DNA from: Actinomadura cremea
GTDB lineage: Bacteria; Actinomycetota; Actinomycetes; Streptosporangiales; Streptosporangiaceae
DNA length: 64,000 bases
Assembly: GCF_014648495.1 (NCBI RefSeq)
Contig: NZ_BMRF01000005.1
Location: forward strand, 310,001-374,000
Reading direction: 5' to 3'
Both the position numbers and the translations under genes were made by a program. The first letter of the stretch is position 1. Each line of letters opens with the position of its first letter. The notes under the pieces are model-generated. The model did no database searches, was not told the origin of the DNA, and was given only the letters and a program-made list of their open reading frames with translations. This document shows positions 7,916 through 15,471 of the stretch, piece after piece.

Positions 7916-10528
7916 TCACTCTTCCGGGTAGCCGAGCTTGAGATCGTGCTCGTCCCGGCCGCCGCCCGACAGCGACAGCCCGGTGGCCACGGGAGGGTAG
8001 CCGGACGCGATGACGGTGTACTGCCCGCCCGTCAGGTCGGCGAACGCGTACTCCCCGTCCGGTCCGGTGATCATCATGGCGACGACGTTGCCGGCGGCGT
8101 CGACGATCGTGACGCGGGCGTCCGCGACGGGCTCGCCCGCCTCGTTGCGGACGGTCCCGCGCACCCGTGCGCCGGGCGGCATCTCGACGTCCTGCATGGT
8201 CTGCCCGTTGCCGCCGACCTCGACGGGCAGCGCGACCGGACGGTGCGCGGCGGCGCTCACGGCGAGCGTGTACGTGCCGGACACGACGTCGCTGAACGCG
8301 TAGCCCCCGTCGGGGCCGGTCCGTCCGGTGCCGACCACCTCGCCGCGCACGTCGGTGACGACGACCATCGCGTTCGGCACCGCGAGGCCGTCGGCGCCGC
8401 GGACCGTCCCGGCGAGGCCCCCGTTGCCCGCCAGGAGGAGGTCGAACTCCACCGGCTTGTCGCCGACGACGAGCGTCGCGGCCTGCGGCTCGTGCTCCCC
8501 GGTCGCCGCGATCAGCACGTACGTGCCGGGACCGGGCGTCGGGAGCGCGTACCGTCCGTCGGCGAGGGTCAGCGCGCGCGCCAGCTGGTGGCCGTCCACG
8601 CCGATCAGCGTGAGCGCGGCGGACGGGACGGGCGCGCCGTCGGACGTCCGCACCACGCCCCGGACCGGGACGCCGCCCGGACCGTTCCCGCCGGTGTGCC
8701 GCGGCGCGAACAGCGCCTCGGCCGCGCCGGTGCCGCTCGTGTCCGCCCCGGCGGAGCGGGGGGCGCCGTCGCCCGACGGGGGGCCGAAGGCGTTGTGCGA
8801 CATCTCGTTGACGGACGCCGCGCTCCCGTAGGGGACGGCTCCCGCTCCGACGAGTTCCTGGTCGCCCTGCGGGTCCGCGGGCGTCCGCTCGTGCCGTCCC
8901 GCCGAGGCCGGCACCACCGGACGGACGACGTCCGCGGCGGTCGCGCCGTCCTGCGGGCCCCCGACGGGCGCGGGCGCGATCGGACCGGCGGAGCCGCGCA
9001 GCGGCAGCTCCCTGAGCCCGAGCACCACGAGGAAGCCCAGGATCGCGATCGGCACGCCGATGATGAAGACGGTCTCCACCGCGTTGTTGAACGCGGTCAG
9101 CACGATGTGCTTGAGCGGCTCGGGCAGCGCCGCGATCTGGTCGGGCGAGCCGAGCGAGCCGCCGCCGCCGGACGGCAGCGAGATGCCCGCGGCGCGCGCG
9201 CCCTCGGCCATCTCGTCGCCGAGCCGGTTGGTGAGGATCGACCCGAACGCGGCGACGCCCATCGCGCCGCCCAGGTTGCGGAAGAACGACAGCCCGGACG
9301 TGGTCGAGGCCAGGTCGGCGCGGGCGGCGGAGTTCTGCGCGGCCAGGATCAGGATCTGCAGGGTCAGCCCGAGCCCGACGCCGAGCAGCGCGAGGCCGGT
9401 GCCGATCTCGATCCTGGACGAGTCGACGTGCAGGCGCGACAGCAGGAACAGCGCGCCGGCCACGAACACCATCCCGACCACCGGGAAGACCTTGTAGCGG
9501 CCGGTGCGGGTGACGAGCTGCCCGGAGAGGGTCGAGGTGACCAGCATGCCGATGACCAGCGGCAGCGTCATCAGCCCGGAGGCCGTCGGGCTCATGCCCT
9601 TGACGATCTGCAGGTACTGCGGCATGTAGATCATCGCGCCGAACATGGCGACGGCCATGCACAGCAGGCCGATACTCGCCAGCACGAACGTCCGGTCGCG
9701 GAACAGCCGGGGCGGCAGGATCGGGTCGCGCGCGACCCGCTCGGCGACGACGGCGAGCGCCGTCAGCACGACCGTGGCGCCGACCAGGACGTACGTCCAG
9801 GTGGAGTTCCAGGCGAACTGGTCGCCGCCCATCGACAGCAGGAACATCAGCGCCGCCGCGGCGCCGGTGATGGTGATGCCGCCGAACACGTCGATGCTGG
9901 TGTCGTTCCGCGACTTCGGCAGCTTGAGGACCTTCTGGATGACGAAGAAGGCCACGACCGCCAGCGGGACGCACACGTAGAAGCACCAGCGCCAGCCGAG
10001 GGCGCCCGCGTCGACGATGAATCCGCCGAGCAGCGGCCCGGCGACCGTCGCGACGCCGAACACCGCCCCCATGTACCCGGCGTAGCGTCCGCGCTGCCGC
10101 GGTTCGACGACGTCCCCCAGGATGACCTGCGCCAGGGCGGACAGCCCGCCGACGCCGAGGCCCTGGAACGCCCGCGCCGCGATGAGCTGGCCGACGTTCT
10201 GCGACAGTCCCGCGCCCACGGAGGCCAGGACGAAGATGAGCAGCGCGCTCTGGAACATCAGCTTGCGGCCGAAGACGTCCGACAGCTTGCCCCACAGCGG
10301 CGTCGAGGCCGTCATCGTCAGCAGCGACGCGCTCGCCACCCAGGCGAGCTGGTCCTGTCCCCCGAGCTCGCCGACGATCGTCGGCAGCGCGGTGCTGATG
10401 ACCGACGTGGAGATCATCGCGGTCAGCATCGCCATCATCAGGCCGGAAAGGATCTTCAGGACCTGACGGTGCGTGTACTGCCGGATCTCTTGCTCAGGCT
10501 CGGCCGTAGCCGCGCTCCCTCGAGCCAC
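7916..10528 (-). CDS. 14-TM MFS exporter with three C-terminal carboxypeptidase-regulatory-like repeats
   Basis: 870 residues from GTG at 10528 (GGGGGC upstream). Residues ~20-540 form an EmrB/QacA-type drug:proton antiporter. Features include S-T-A-L-P-T-I in helix 1, G-K-L-S-D-V-F-G-R-K (motif A) in the loop after helix 2, and a G-P-L-L-G-G-F-I motif C in helix 5. The last ~250 residues hold three copies of a transthyretin-like module (V-R-G-x-V-R-x-x-D-G-x-x-V-P, then G-x-Y-x-F/L, then G-T-Y-x-L-x-x), beginning at ~620, ~705 and ~785. Ordinary family members end near 500-550. It shares the module with the following YceI gene and is divergent from a TetR gene, its probable repressor. Confidence 0.9.
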   Translation of the reverse strand: MARGSAATAEPEQEIRQYTHRQVLKILSGLMMAMLTAMISTSVISTALPTIVGELGGQDQLAWVASASLLTMTASTPLWGKLSDVFGRKLMFQSALLIFVLASVGAGLSQNVGQLIAARAFQGLGVGGLSALAQVILGDVVEPRQRGRYAGYMGAVFGVATVAGPLLGGFIVDAGALGWRWCFYVCVPLAVVAFFVIQKVLKLPKSRNDTSIDVFGGITITGAAAALMFLLSMGGDQFAWNSTWTYVLVGATVVLTALAVVAERVARDPILPPRLFRDRTFVLASIGLLCMAVAMFGAMIYMPQYLQIVKGMSPTASGLMTLPLVIGMLVTSTLSGQLVTRTGRYKVFPVVGMVFVAGALFLLSRLHVDSSRIEIGTGLALLGVGLGLTLQILILAAQNSAARADLASTTSGLSFFRNLGGAMGVAAFGSILTNRLGDEMAEGARAAGISLPSGGGGSLGSPDQIAALPEPLKHIVLTAFNNAVETVFIIGVPIAILGFLVVLGLRELPLRGSAGPIAPAPVGGPQDGATAADVVRPVVPASAGRHERTPADPQGDQELVGAGAVPYGSAASVNEMSHNAFGPPSGDGAPRSAGADTSGTGAAEALFAPRHTGGNGPGGVPVRGVVRTSDGAPVPSAALTLIGVDGHQLARALTLADGRYALPTPGPGTYVLIAATGEHEPQAATLVVGDKPVEFDLLLAGNGGLAGTVRGADGLAVPNAMVVVTDVRGEVVGTGRTGPDGGYAFSDVVSGTYTLAVSAAAHRPVALPVEVGGNGQTMQDVEMPPGARVRGTVRNEAGEPVADARVTIVDAAGNVVAMMITGPDGEYAFADLTGGQYTVIASGYPPVATGLSLSGGGRDEHDLKLGYPEE

Positions 10529-10574
10529 TCTGCCCCCAACGAACTCAATTATCTGTGCTTAGCATGTATCTTAT

Positions 10575-10590
10575 GTAGACGCTTGTTTAC
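10575..10590. promoter_or_regulatory. Candidate TetR operator between MFS and TetR genes
   Basis: GTAGAC-GCTT-GTTTAC is an imperfect inverted repeat (5 of 6 positions pair). It lies in the AT-richer 87-nt gap between the two divergent genes and overlaps the zone where both promoters must sit. Confidence 0.4.
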
Positions 10591-10615
10591 TTGCAACTCG
10601 GGGGATACTGATGTG

Positions 10616-11224
10616 ATGGAGGCGATACAGGTCGATGACCCCGCGGCGCAGGCGGACGAGGCCCGTCCGCCCGTCCGCAAGCGCGACCGGGAGGCGACCC
10701 GGCGGCGCATCCTGGACGCGGCCCGCGACCTGTTCGGCCGGCACGGCTACGGCGGCGTCACCATCCGGATGATCGCCGCCGAGGCGGACGCGAACACCGC
10801 GCTCGTCCACCGCTACTTCGGCTCGAAGGCCGACCTGTTCGCCGAGGTCCTGGCCGGCGAATCCGTCCTGGCCGGCGTCATCGCGGGCGACCCCGACGAG
10901 CTCCCGCGCCGCCTCGCCGAGTACTTCGCCCACCAGATCGAGCACCGCTCGACGACCTCGGTGTCCCGGCTGCTCGACCGCTCCGCCGGGCACCCCGAGG
11001 TGAAGCAGAGCCTCCTGCGCTACCTCGAGGACGCCATCGTCGGGCCGATGGTCGCCCAGCTCGACGGCCCCAACCCGCGTGCGCGCGCGCTGCTCGCGTC
11101 CACGATCCTGATGGGCGGCGGGCCCGTCCGGCGCCTCTTCGGCCTCAACGACCTCCGCGAGGCCGGCCCCGACGAGGTCACCGACCGCCTCACCGCCATG
11201 TTCTCCGCCGCCCTCGCCCCCTGA
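10616..11224 (+). CDS. TetR/AcrR-family transcriptional regulator
   Basis: 202 residues from ATG at 10616, with GGGGGA at 10600-10605; a GTG immediately before it at 10613 is equally possible. Residues ~20-65 contain the helix-turn-helix: T-R-R-R-I-L-D-A-A, I-R-M-I-A-A-E-A-D-A-N-T-A-L-V-H-R-Y-F-G-S-K. The C-terminal helical ligand domain is not assignable to a ligand. Divergent placement 87 nt from the MFS exporter suggests it represses that exporter and itself through the intergenic inverted repeat, relieved by an exported compound. Confidence 0.9.
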   Translation: MEAIQVDDPAAQADEARPPVRKRDREATRRRILDAARDLFGRHGYGGVTIRMIAAEADANTALVHRYFGSKADLFAEVLAGESVLAGVIAGDPDELPRRLAEYFAHQIEHRSTTSVSRLLDRSAGHPEVKQSLLRYLEDAIVGPMVAQLDGPNPRARALLASTILMGGGPVRRLFGLNDLREAGPDEVTDRLTAMFSAALAP

Positions 11225-11338
11225 CCCCCGCGTTCGTCCGCGAGACGTACGGGACCGGCGCCGCGTACCGCACCGGGCGCAGCGGGGATCGGCCGCCGGA
11301 CGGAGCGTGCGGCCGTCCGGCGCCCATAGGGTACTGTC

Positions 11339-13804
11339 ATGAGGCTGGGGGGACGGCTCCGCGACCGCTGGAACCGGACGGGACGGGCCGCGCGGTGGTC
11401 GGCGGCCGGGGCCGCGCTGCTGATCGCCGGCGCGGGGACGCTCTGGGGGATCGCCGACGGCGAACCGGGCGTGCGCGTCCTGGAACGCCGCGTCGCCGTC
11501 ATGGACGGCCCCCGAGACGACCAGCGGGTCCTGCTGGACGTCTCGTTCTACACGCCCGAGAACGCCGGGAAAGTGCCGGCGGTCATGCTCGCGCACGGCT
11601 TCGGCGGCACCAAACGCGACACGGCGGGCGAGGCCCGCGCGCTCGCCGAAGCGGGGTACGCCGTCCTGACCTGGTCCGCGCGCGGATTCGGCGAGTCGAC
11701 CGGCGAGATCGCCCTCAACTCCCCCGACTACGAGGTCAAGGACGCCCGGCAGCTCGTCGACTGGCTCGCGTCCCGTCCCGAGGTCCGGCTCGACGGTCCC
11801 GGCGACCCGCGCCTCGGCATGGCCGGACCGTCCTACGGCGGCGCGATCTCCCTGCTCACCGCCGCCTACGACGACCGGGTCGACGCGATCGCGCCGGAGA
11901 TCACCTGGCACGACCTCGCCGACGCGCTGTTCCCCGACGCCTCCGGCGAAGGCGCCGGCAACGGCGTCTACAAGAAGCTGTGGGCCGGGATCTTCTTCGC
12001 CAACGGCGCGGACGGGACGGCCTGCGGTCGGTTCCTGCCGTCCCTGTGCACGATGTTCCAGGACGTCGCCGAGACCGGACGGCCCACCGATGAGGCGATC
12101 GCGACGCTGCGACGCTCCAGCCCCGCGGCGGTCGCCGACCGCATCGACGTCCCCGCACTGCTCGTCCAGGGACAGGCCGACTCGCTGTTCCCGCTGTCGC
12201 ACGCCGACGCGAACGCCCGCGCCATCGCCCGCAACGGCGCGCCCGTCTCGGTCGTCTGGTACCGGGGCGGCCACGACGGCGGCCCGGAGGAGACCGAACG
12301 CCTCCGGGGCCTGGCCGTCGACTTCTTCGACACGCACCTCAAGAGCGCGCAGGCCGAACTCCCCGGCTTCACCGTGACGCGGTCGGGCGGGCTCGACTCG
12401 TCCACGGGGGACGTCGTGGTCGAGGAGGCCACCGCGCCCGGATACCCGGGGCTCGGGGCCGACCCGCGCTCGCTGGCCCTCACCGGCCGCGAGCAGACGA
12501 TCCACCGCCCGGCGGGCGGCGTCCCCACCGGCGTCTCCGCCCTGCCGGGGCTGGGCTCGCTCGGCGGCGGGCTCGACCTCGGCGCGGTCGGCGGCGGCGC
12601 GCTCACCGACCCGCCCGGCCAGTCCGCGACGTTCGACACCGCACCGCTGGACCGTCCCGTGCACCTCACCGGCGCCGCGACCGTCCGGATCCAGGTCAGC
12701 GGGGGCGACGACGTGCCGCTGTTCGCCAAGCTCTACGACGTCGCACCGGACGGGCGCGCGACCCCCGCGCGCCGCATCGCCGCACCGTTGCGCGTCACGG
12801 ACGGTGAGGAGACCACGGTCACGCTCCCGGCGATGGACCACCGGTTCGACGGGGGCCACCGGCTGCGGCTCGTCGTCTCCACCACCGACATGGGGTTCGC
12901 GACACCGCCCGAGGCCGCCTCGTTCACGGTCCGAGCCGCCTCGCCGCTGACCGTGCCGACCGTCCCGGCGCTCTCCACCGCGTCCACGCCGCTCCCCGCC
13001 TGGGTGTGGGCGCTGCCCCTGGTCGCCCTGGCCGTCGCCGCCGGGCTCCTCGCCCGCCGCCGCACACCCGCCGACACCGGCGACGGCGACGTCCCGCTGG
13101 AGATCACCGGGCTGACGAAGAAGTACGGGAACGGGCATCTGGCCGTCGCGGACCTCTCCTTCCGCGTCGAGAAGGGCCAGGTCCTCGGGCTGCTGGGCCC
13201 CAACGGCGCCGGAAAGACGACGACGCTCCGCATGCTGATGGGCCTGATCCACCCGGACGCGGGCGAGATCCGCATCTTCGGGCAGCGCGTGACCCCCGGC
13301 GCGCCCGTCCTGTCCCGGCTCGGCTCGTTCGTCGAGGGCCCCGGCTTCCTGCCGCACCTGTCCGGCCGCGACAACCTCGACCTGTACTGGCGCGCGACCG
13401 GCCGTCCCCGCGCCGAGGCGCACATGGACGAGGCGCTGGAGATCGCCGGCATCGGCTCGGCCCTCGACCGGGCCGTCCGCACCTACTCGCAGGGCATGCG
13501 GCAGCGGCTCGCGATCGCGCAGGCCATGCTCGGCCTGCCCGACCTCCTCGTGCTGGACGAGCCCACCAACGGCCTCGACCCGCCGCAGATCCGCGAGATG
13601 CGCGACGTCCTCGTCCGCTACGCCGAGGAGGGCCGCACCGTGATCGTGTCCAGCCACCTCCTCGCCGAGGTCGAGCAGACCTGCACGCACGCGGTCGTCA
13701 TGGCGGGCGGACGGCGCGTCACCGCCGGCCCCGTCGCCGAGATCGTCGGATCCGGCCGCCGGCTCGAGGACGCGTTCCTCGAACTGATCGGGGAGGGCTC
13801 GTGA
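11339..13804 (+). CDS. Membrane-spanning alpha/beta-hydrolase fused to ABC transporter ATPase
   Basis: 821 residues. TM helix 1 at ~18-38 is followed by a hydrolase of the X-Pro dipeptidyl-peptidase/CocE group (~50-360). The nucleophile elbow G-P-S165-Y-G-G is visible, and D-S in G-Q-A-D-S (~281) and H in G-G-H-D (~311) probably complete the triad. A CocE-type beta domain follows (~380-545), then TM helix 2 (~551-575) and a complete ABC ATPase (~583-821) with G-P-N-G-A-G-K-T-T, Y-S-Q-G-M-R-Q and L-L-V-L-D-E-P. With the N-terminus inside, the hydrolase would face out and the ATPase in. TAGGGT at 11327-11332, 7 nt before the ATG, suggests a nearly leaderless mRNA. The permease gene overlaps its stop by GTGA. 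Confidence 0.88.
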   Translation: MRLGGRLRDRWNRTGRAARWSAAGAALLIAGAGTLWGIADGEPGVRVLERRVAVMDGPRDDQRVLLDVSFYTPENAGKVPAVMLAHGFGGTKRDTAGEARALAEAGYAVLTWSARGFGESTGEIALNSPDYEVKDARQLVDWLASRPEVRLDGPGDPRLGMAGPSYGGAISLLTAAYDDRVDAIAPEITWHDLADALFPDASGEGAGNGVYKKLWAGIFFANGADGTACGRFLPSLCTMFQDVAETGRPTDEAIATLRRSSPAAVADRIDVPALLVQGQADSLFPLSHADANARAIARNGAPVSVVWYRGGHDGGPEETERLRGLAVDFFDTHLKSAQAELPGFTVTRSGGLDSSTGDVVVEEATAPGYPGLGADPRSLALTGREQTIHRPAGGVPTGVSALPGLGSLGGGLDLGAVGGGALTDPPGQSATFDTAPLDRPVHLTGAATVRIQVSGGDDVPLFAKLYDVAPDGRATPARRIAAPLRVTDGEETTVTLPAMDHRFDGGHRLRLVVSTTDMGFATPPEAASFTVRAASPLTVPTVPALSTASTPLPAWVWALPLVALAVAAGLLARRRTPADTGDGDVPLEITGLTKKYGNGHLAVADLSFRVEKGQVLGLLGPNGAGKTTTLRMLMGLIHPDAGEIRIFGQRVTPGAPVLSRLGSFVEGPGFLPHLSGRDNLDLYWRATGRPRAEAHMDEALEIAGIGSALDRAVRTYSQGMRQRLAIAQAMLGLPDLLVLDEPTNGLDPPQIREMRDVLVRYAEEGRTVIVSSHLLAEVEQTCTHAVVMAGGRRVTAGPVAEIVGSGRRLEDAFLELIGEGS

Positions 13805-14628
13805 CGTACCAGGTCCGGCGGACGCTGCCGCTGCACGTCGAGACCGTCCGGCAGTTCCGCCGCCGCCGGACGCTGTTCGCGTTCGCCGTTCTCCTCCTCC
13901 TGCCCTGGGTGCTCGTGGCCGCCTTCAAGATCGGAGGCGACCCGGGAGCGGAGGGCGTCCCGAGCCTGGTGGACGTCGCGACCGCGAGCGCCCTGAACTT
14001 CGCCCTGTTCGCCCTGTTCGTCTCGACCGGCTTCCTGCTCGTCGTCGCGGTCGCCCTGTTCTGCGGCGACACCGTGGCGAGCGAGGCCGGCTGGTCCTCC
14101 CTGCGCTACCTGCTCGCCGCGCCCGTCCCGCGCGGCCGGCTCCTCCGGCAGAAGCTGATCGTCGCGCTCGGCTACGCGGTCGTCGCCGTCCTCTCCCTGC
14201 CCCTCATGTCCCTGGTCGCGGGCGCGGTCGCGTTCGGCTGGGGCGACGTCGAGCTCCCCACGGGCGGCAGCGTCCCGGTGGGAACCGCCCTGCAGCGCAT
14301 GGCGATCATCGTCGTGTACTCGCTGGTCGCCCAGCTCGTCGTGGCGGCCCTCGCCTTCCTGCTGTCGGTCACGACCGACTCCCCGCTCGGCGCGGTCGGC
14401 GGCGCGGTCGGCCTGGTCATCGTCAGCAACATCCTCGACGCCGTCACCGCCCTCGGCTCGCTGCGCGACTTCCTGCCGACCCACTGGATGTACGCGTGGA
14501 TGGACGCGCTCCAGCCGGACATCGAATGGACCGGCATGGCGAAGGGAACGGCGATCTCCGTGTCCTACGCCGTCGTCCTGTTCGCCCTCGCCTTTCGACG
14601 CTTCCGCAACCGCGACATCGTCTCCTGA
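13801..14628 (+). CDS. ABC transporter permease (ABC-2 type) partner of the fusion protein
   Basis: 275 residues. The GTG at 13801 is chosen because it overlaps the upstream TGA as GTGA, typical of coupled genes, although the frame is open further upstream. Six hydrophobic segments are visible, including L-F-A-F-A-V-L-L-L-L-P-W-V-L-V near the start and the G-D-T-V-A-S-E-A-G-W-S-S-L-R-Y-L-L-A-A-P-V-P-R loop typical of ABC-2 permeases. It supplies the membrane channel for the ATPase domain encoded just upstream. Direction is probably export, as for the ABC-2 class. Substrate unknown. Confidence 0.88.
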   Translation: MTYQVRRTLPLHVETVRQFRRRRTLFAFAVLLLLPWVLVAAFKIGGDPGAEGVPSLVDVATASALNFALFALFVSTGFLLVVAVALFCGDTVASEAGWSSLRYLLAAPVPRGRLLRQKLIVALGYAVVAVLSLPLMSLVAGAVAFGWGDVELPTGGSVPVGTALQRMAIIVVYSLVAQLVVAALAFLLSVTTDSPLGAVGGAVGLVIVSNILDAVTALGSLRDFLPTHWMYAWMDALQPDIEWTGMAKGTAISVSYAVVLFALAFRRFRNRDIVS

Positions 14629-14732
14629 ACTGACCAAGTCCGGCCACCGTCCAATTACACACCGCTATTACGCAATCACTCTGCGCTGCGCCCACAACTG
14701 CAAAATCGGTCGAACGGGCAGAGGAGGCCGCA

Positions 14733-14738
14733 TACACT
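14733..14738 (+). promoter_or_regulatory. Candidate -10 box for the 31-codon gene
   Basis: TACACT at 14733-14738 is the same hexamer as before the korAB leader, with a TCGAAC element 17 nt upstream at 14710-14715. A TATAAG at 14784-14789 is a second possibility. Confidence 0.35.
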
Positions 14739-14841
14739 CACCGAACCTCGCACACGCCGTCGGCGTCGGCGTCGTACGAGGTGTATAAGGCATCAGCTCG
14801 ATGGACGGGTTAAATCCGGCCCTACGGGGGAGATGATCACC

Positions 14842-14937
14842 ATGGCACGGCAGCAGCTCATCAAACGCCCCAAGCCTCCACGTCAACCGAGCCCGACCGA
14901 CCTCAGGACGCCTTCCGGCCGCCTCCTGCCGTACTGA
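14842..14937 (+). CDS. Small basic proline-rich peptide, 31 residues
   Basis: ATG at 14842 with GGGGGAG at 14826-14832 (9-nt spacing) and TGA at 14935-14937. The peptide is basic and proline-rich (M-A-R-Q-Q-L-I-K-R-P-K-P-P-R at the N-terminus, ending R-L-L-P-Y), with no Cys and no hydrophobic segment. A strong terminator begins 17 nt after the stop, so this is laid out as a complete single-gene transcript of about 0.2 kb. I do not recognise a family. It could be a small regulatory, ribosome-associated or precursor peptide, or chance. The good Shine-Dalgarno sequence and tight terminator favour a real gene. Confidence 0.5.
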   Translation: MARQQLIKRPKPPRQPSPTDLRTPSGRLLPY

Positions 14938-14954
14938 TGGACTTCCGCAAGATC

Positions 14955-14990
14955 AAAGGACCTCCTTTTCCCAGGAGGTCCTTTCTTTTC
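14955..14990. terminator. Strong bidirectional terminator
   Basis: A perfect 12-bp stem: AAAGGACCTCCT (14955-14966), loop TTTCCC, AGGAGGTCCTTT (14973-14984). A T-rich tail follows on the + side, and the AAA/TTT base serves the opposite strand. It separates the small + gene from the convergent small membrane protein gene. Confidence 0.9.
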
Positions 14991-15008
14991 CCCGTAAACC
15001 CGCCGATC

Positions 15009-15320
15009 TCACGGCATGAGCCGCAACCGGACTTCCTGCAGTAGCCGCTGCCGCTGCGCTTCCTCGTCCCGGTCGCTGGGACGGAAGCGGACGAGCCCGT
15101 CTTCGAGCACGTGCCAGAACTGCGGGTTCGGCGACACGAGCCCCTGCCGCACCAGTCCCCGTATCTCGGGCAGGCCCATCCGCCCCACCTCGGCGGCGAC
15201 CCGCTCCAGCCCCCGCCGATCGGCCTGCTCCTGCCGCATCGCGTAAAGCAACCCGCCGACCACGGCGAGCGCGGTGACGACCATGAGAACGATCGTGTGA
15301 GGTGCCAGACCCAGACCCAT
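15009..15320 (-). CDS. Small single-pass membrane protein of unknown function
   Basis: 103 residues from ATG at 15320. One N-terminal helix (about residues 7-26, T-I-V-L-M-V-V-T-A-L-A-V-V-G-G-L-L-Y-A) is followed by a charged, Arg/Glu-rich cytoplasmic helix (Q-E-Q-A-D-R-R-G-L-E-R-V). The C-terminus repeats Q-R-Q-R-L-L-Q-E-V-R-L-R-L. The nearest GGGAGGTG lies about 16 nt upstream, further than usual, so the start is uncertain; the frame is open to 15470. It converges on the strong terminator. No family recognised. Confidence 0.65.
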   Translation of the reverse strand: MGLGLAPHTIVLMVVTALAVVGGLLYAMRQEQADRRGLERVAAEVGRMGLPEIRGLVRQGLVSPNPQFWHVLEDGLVRFRPSDRDEEAQRQRLLQEVRLRLMP

Positions 15321-15471
15321 CCGAGAATTCTGCCCACCTCCCCCAGAGCCCGCAATCCCGCCCATCACCGAACGAACCGGAACCGCCTCCAACCCCCTCC
15401 CCCACACACAACCCCCCAACCGAGACCGGGCGACGACACGGCCACTCCAAACGGACGCGAGGCCCAGCACG

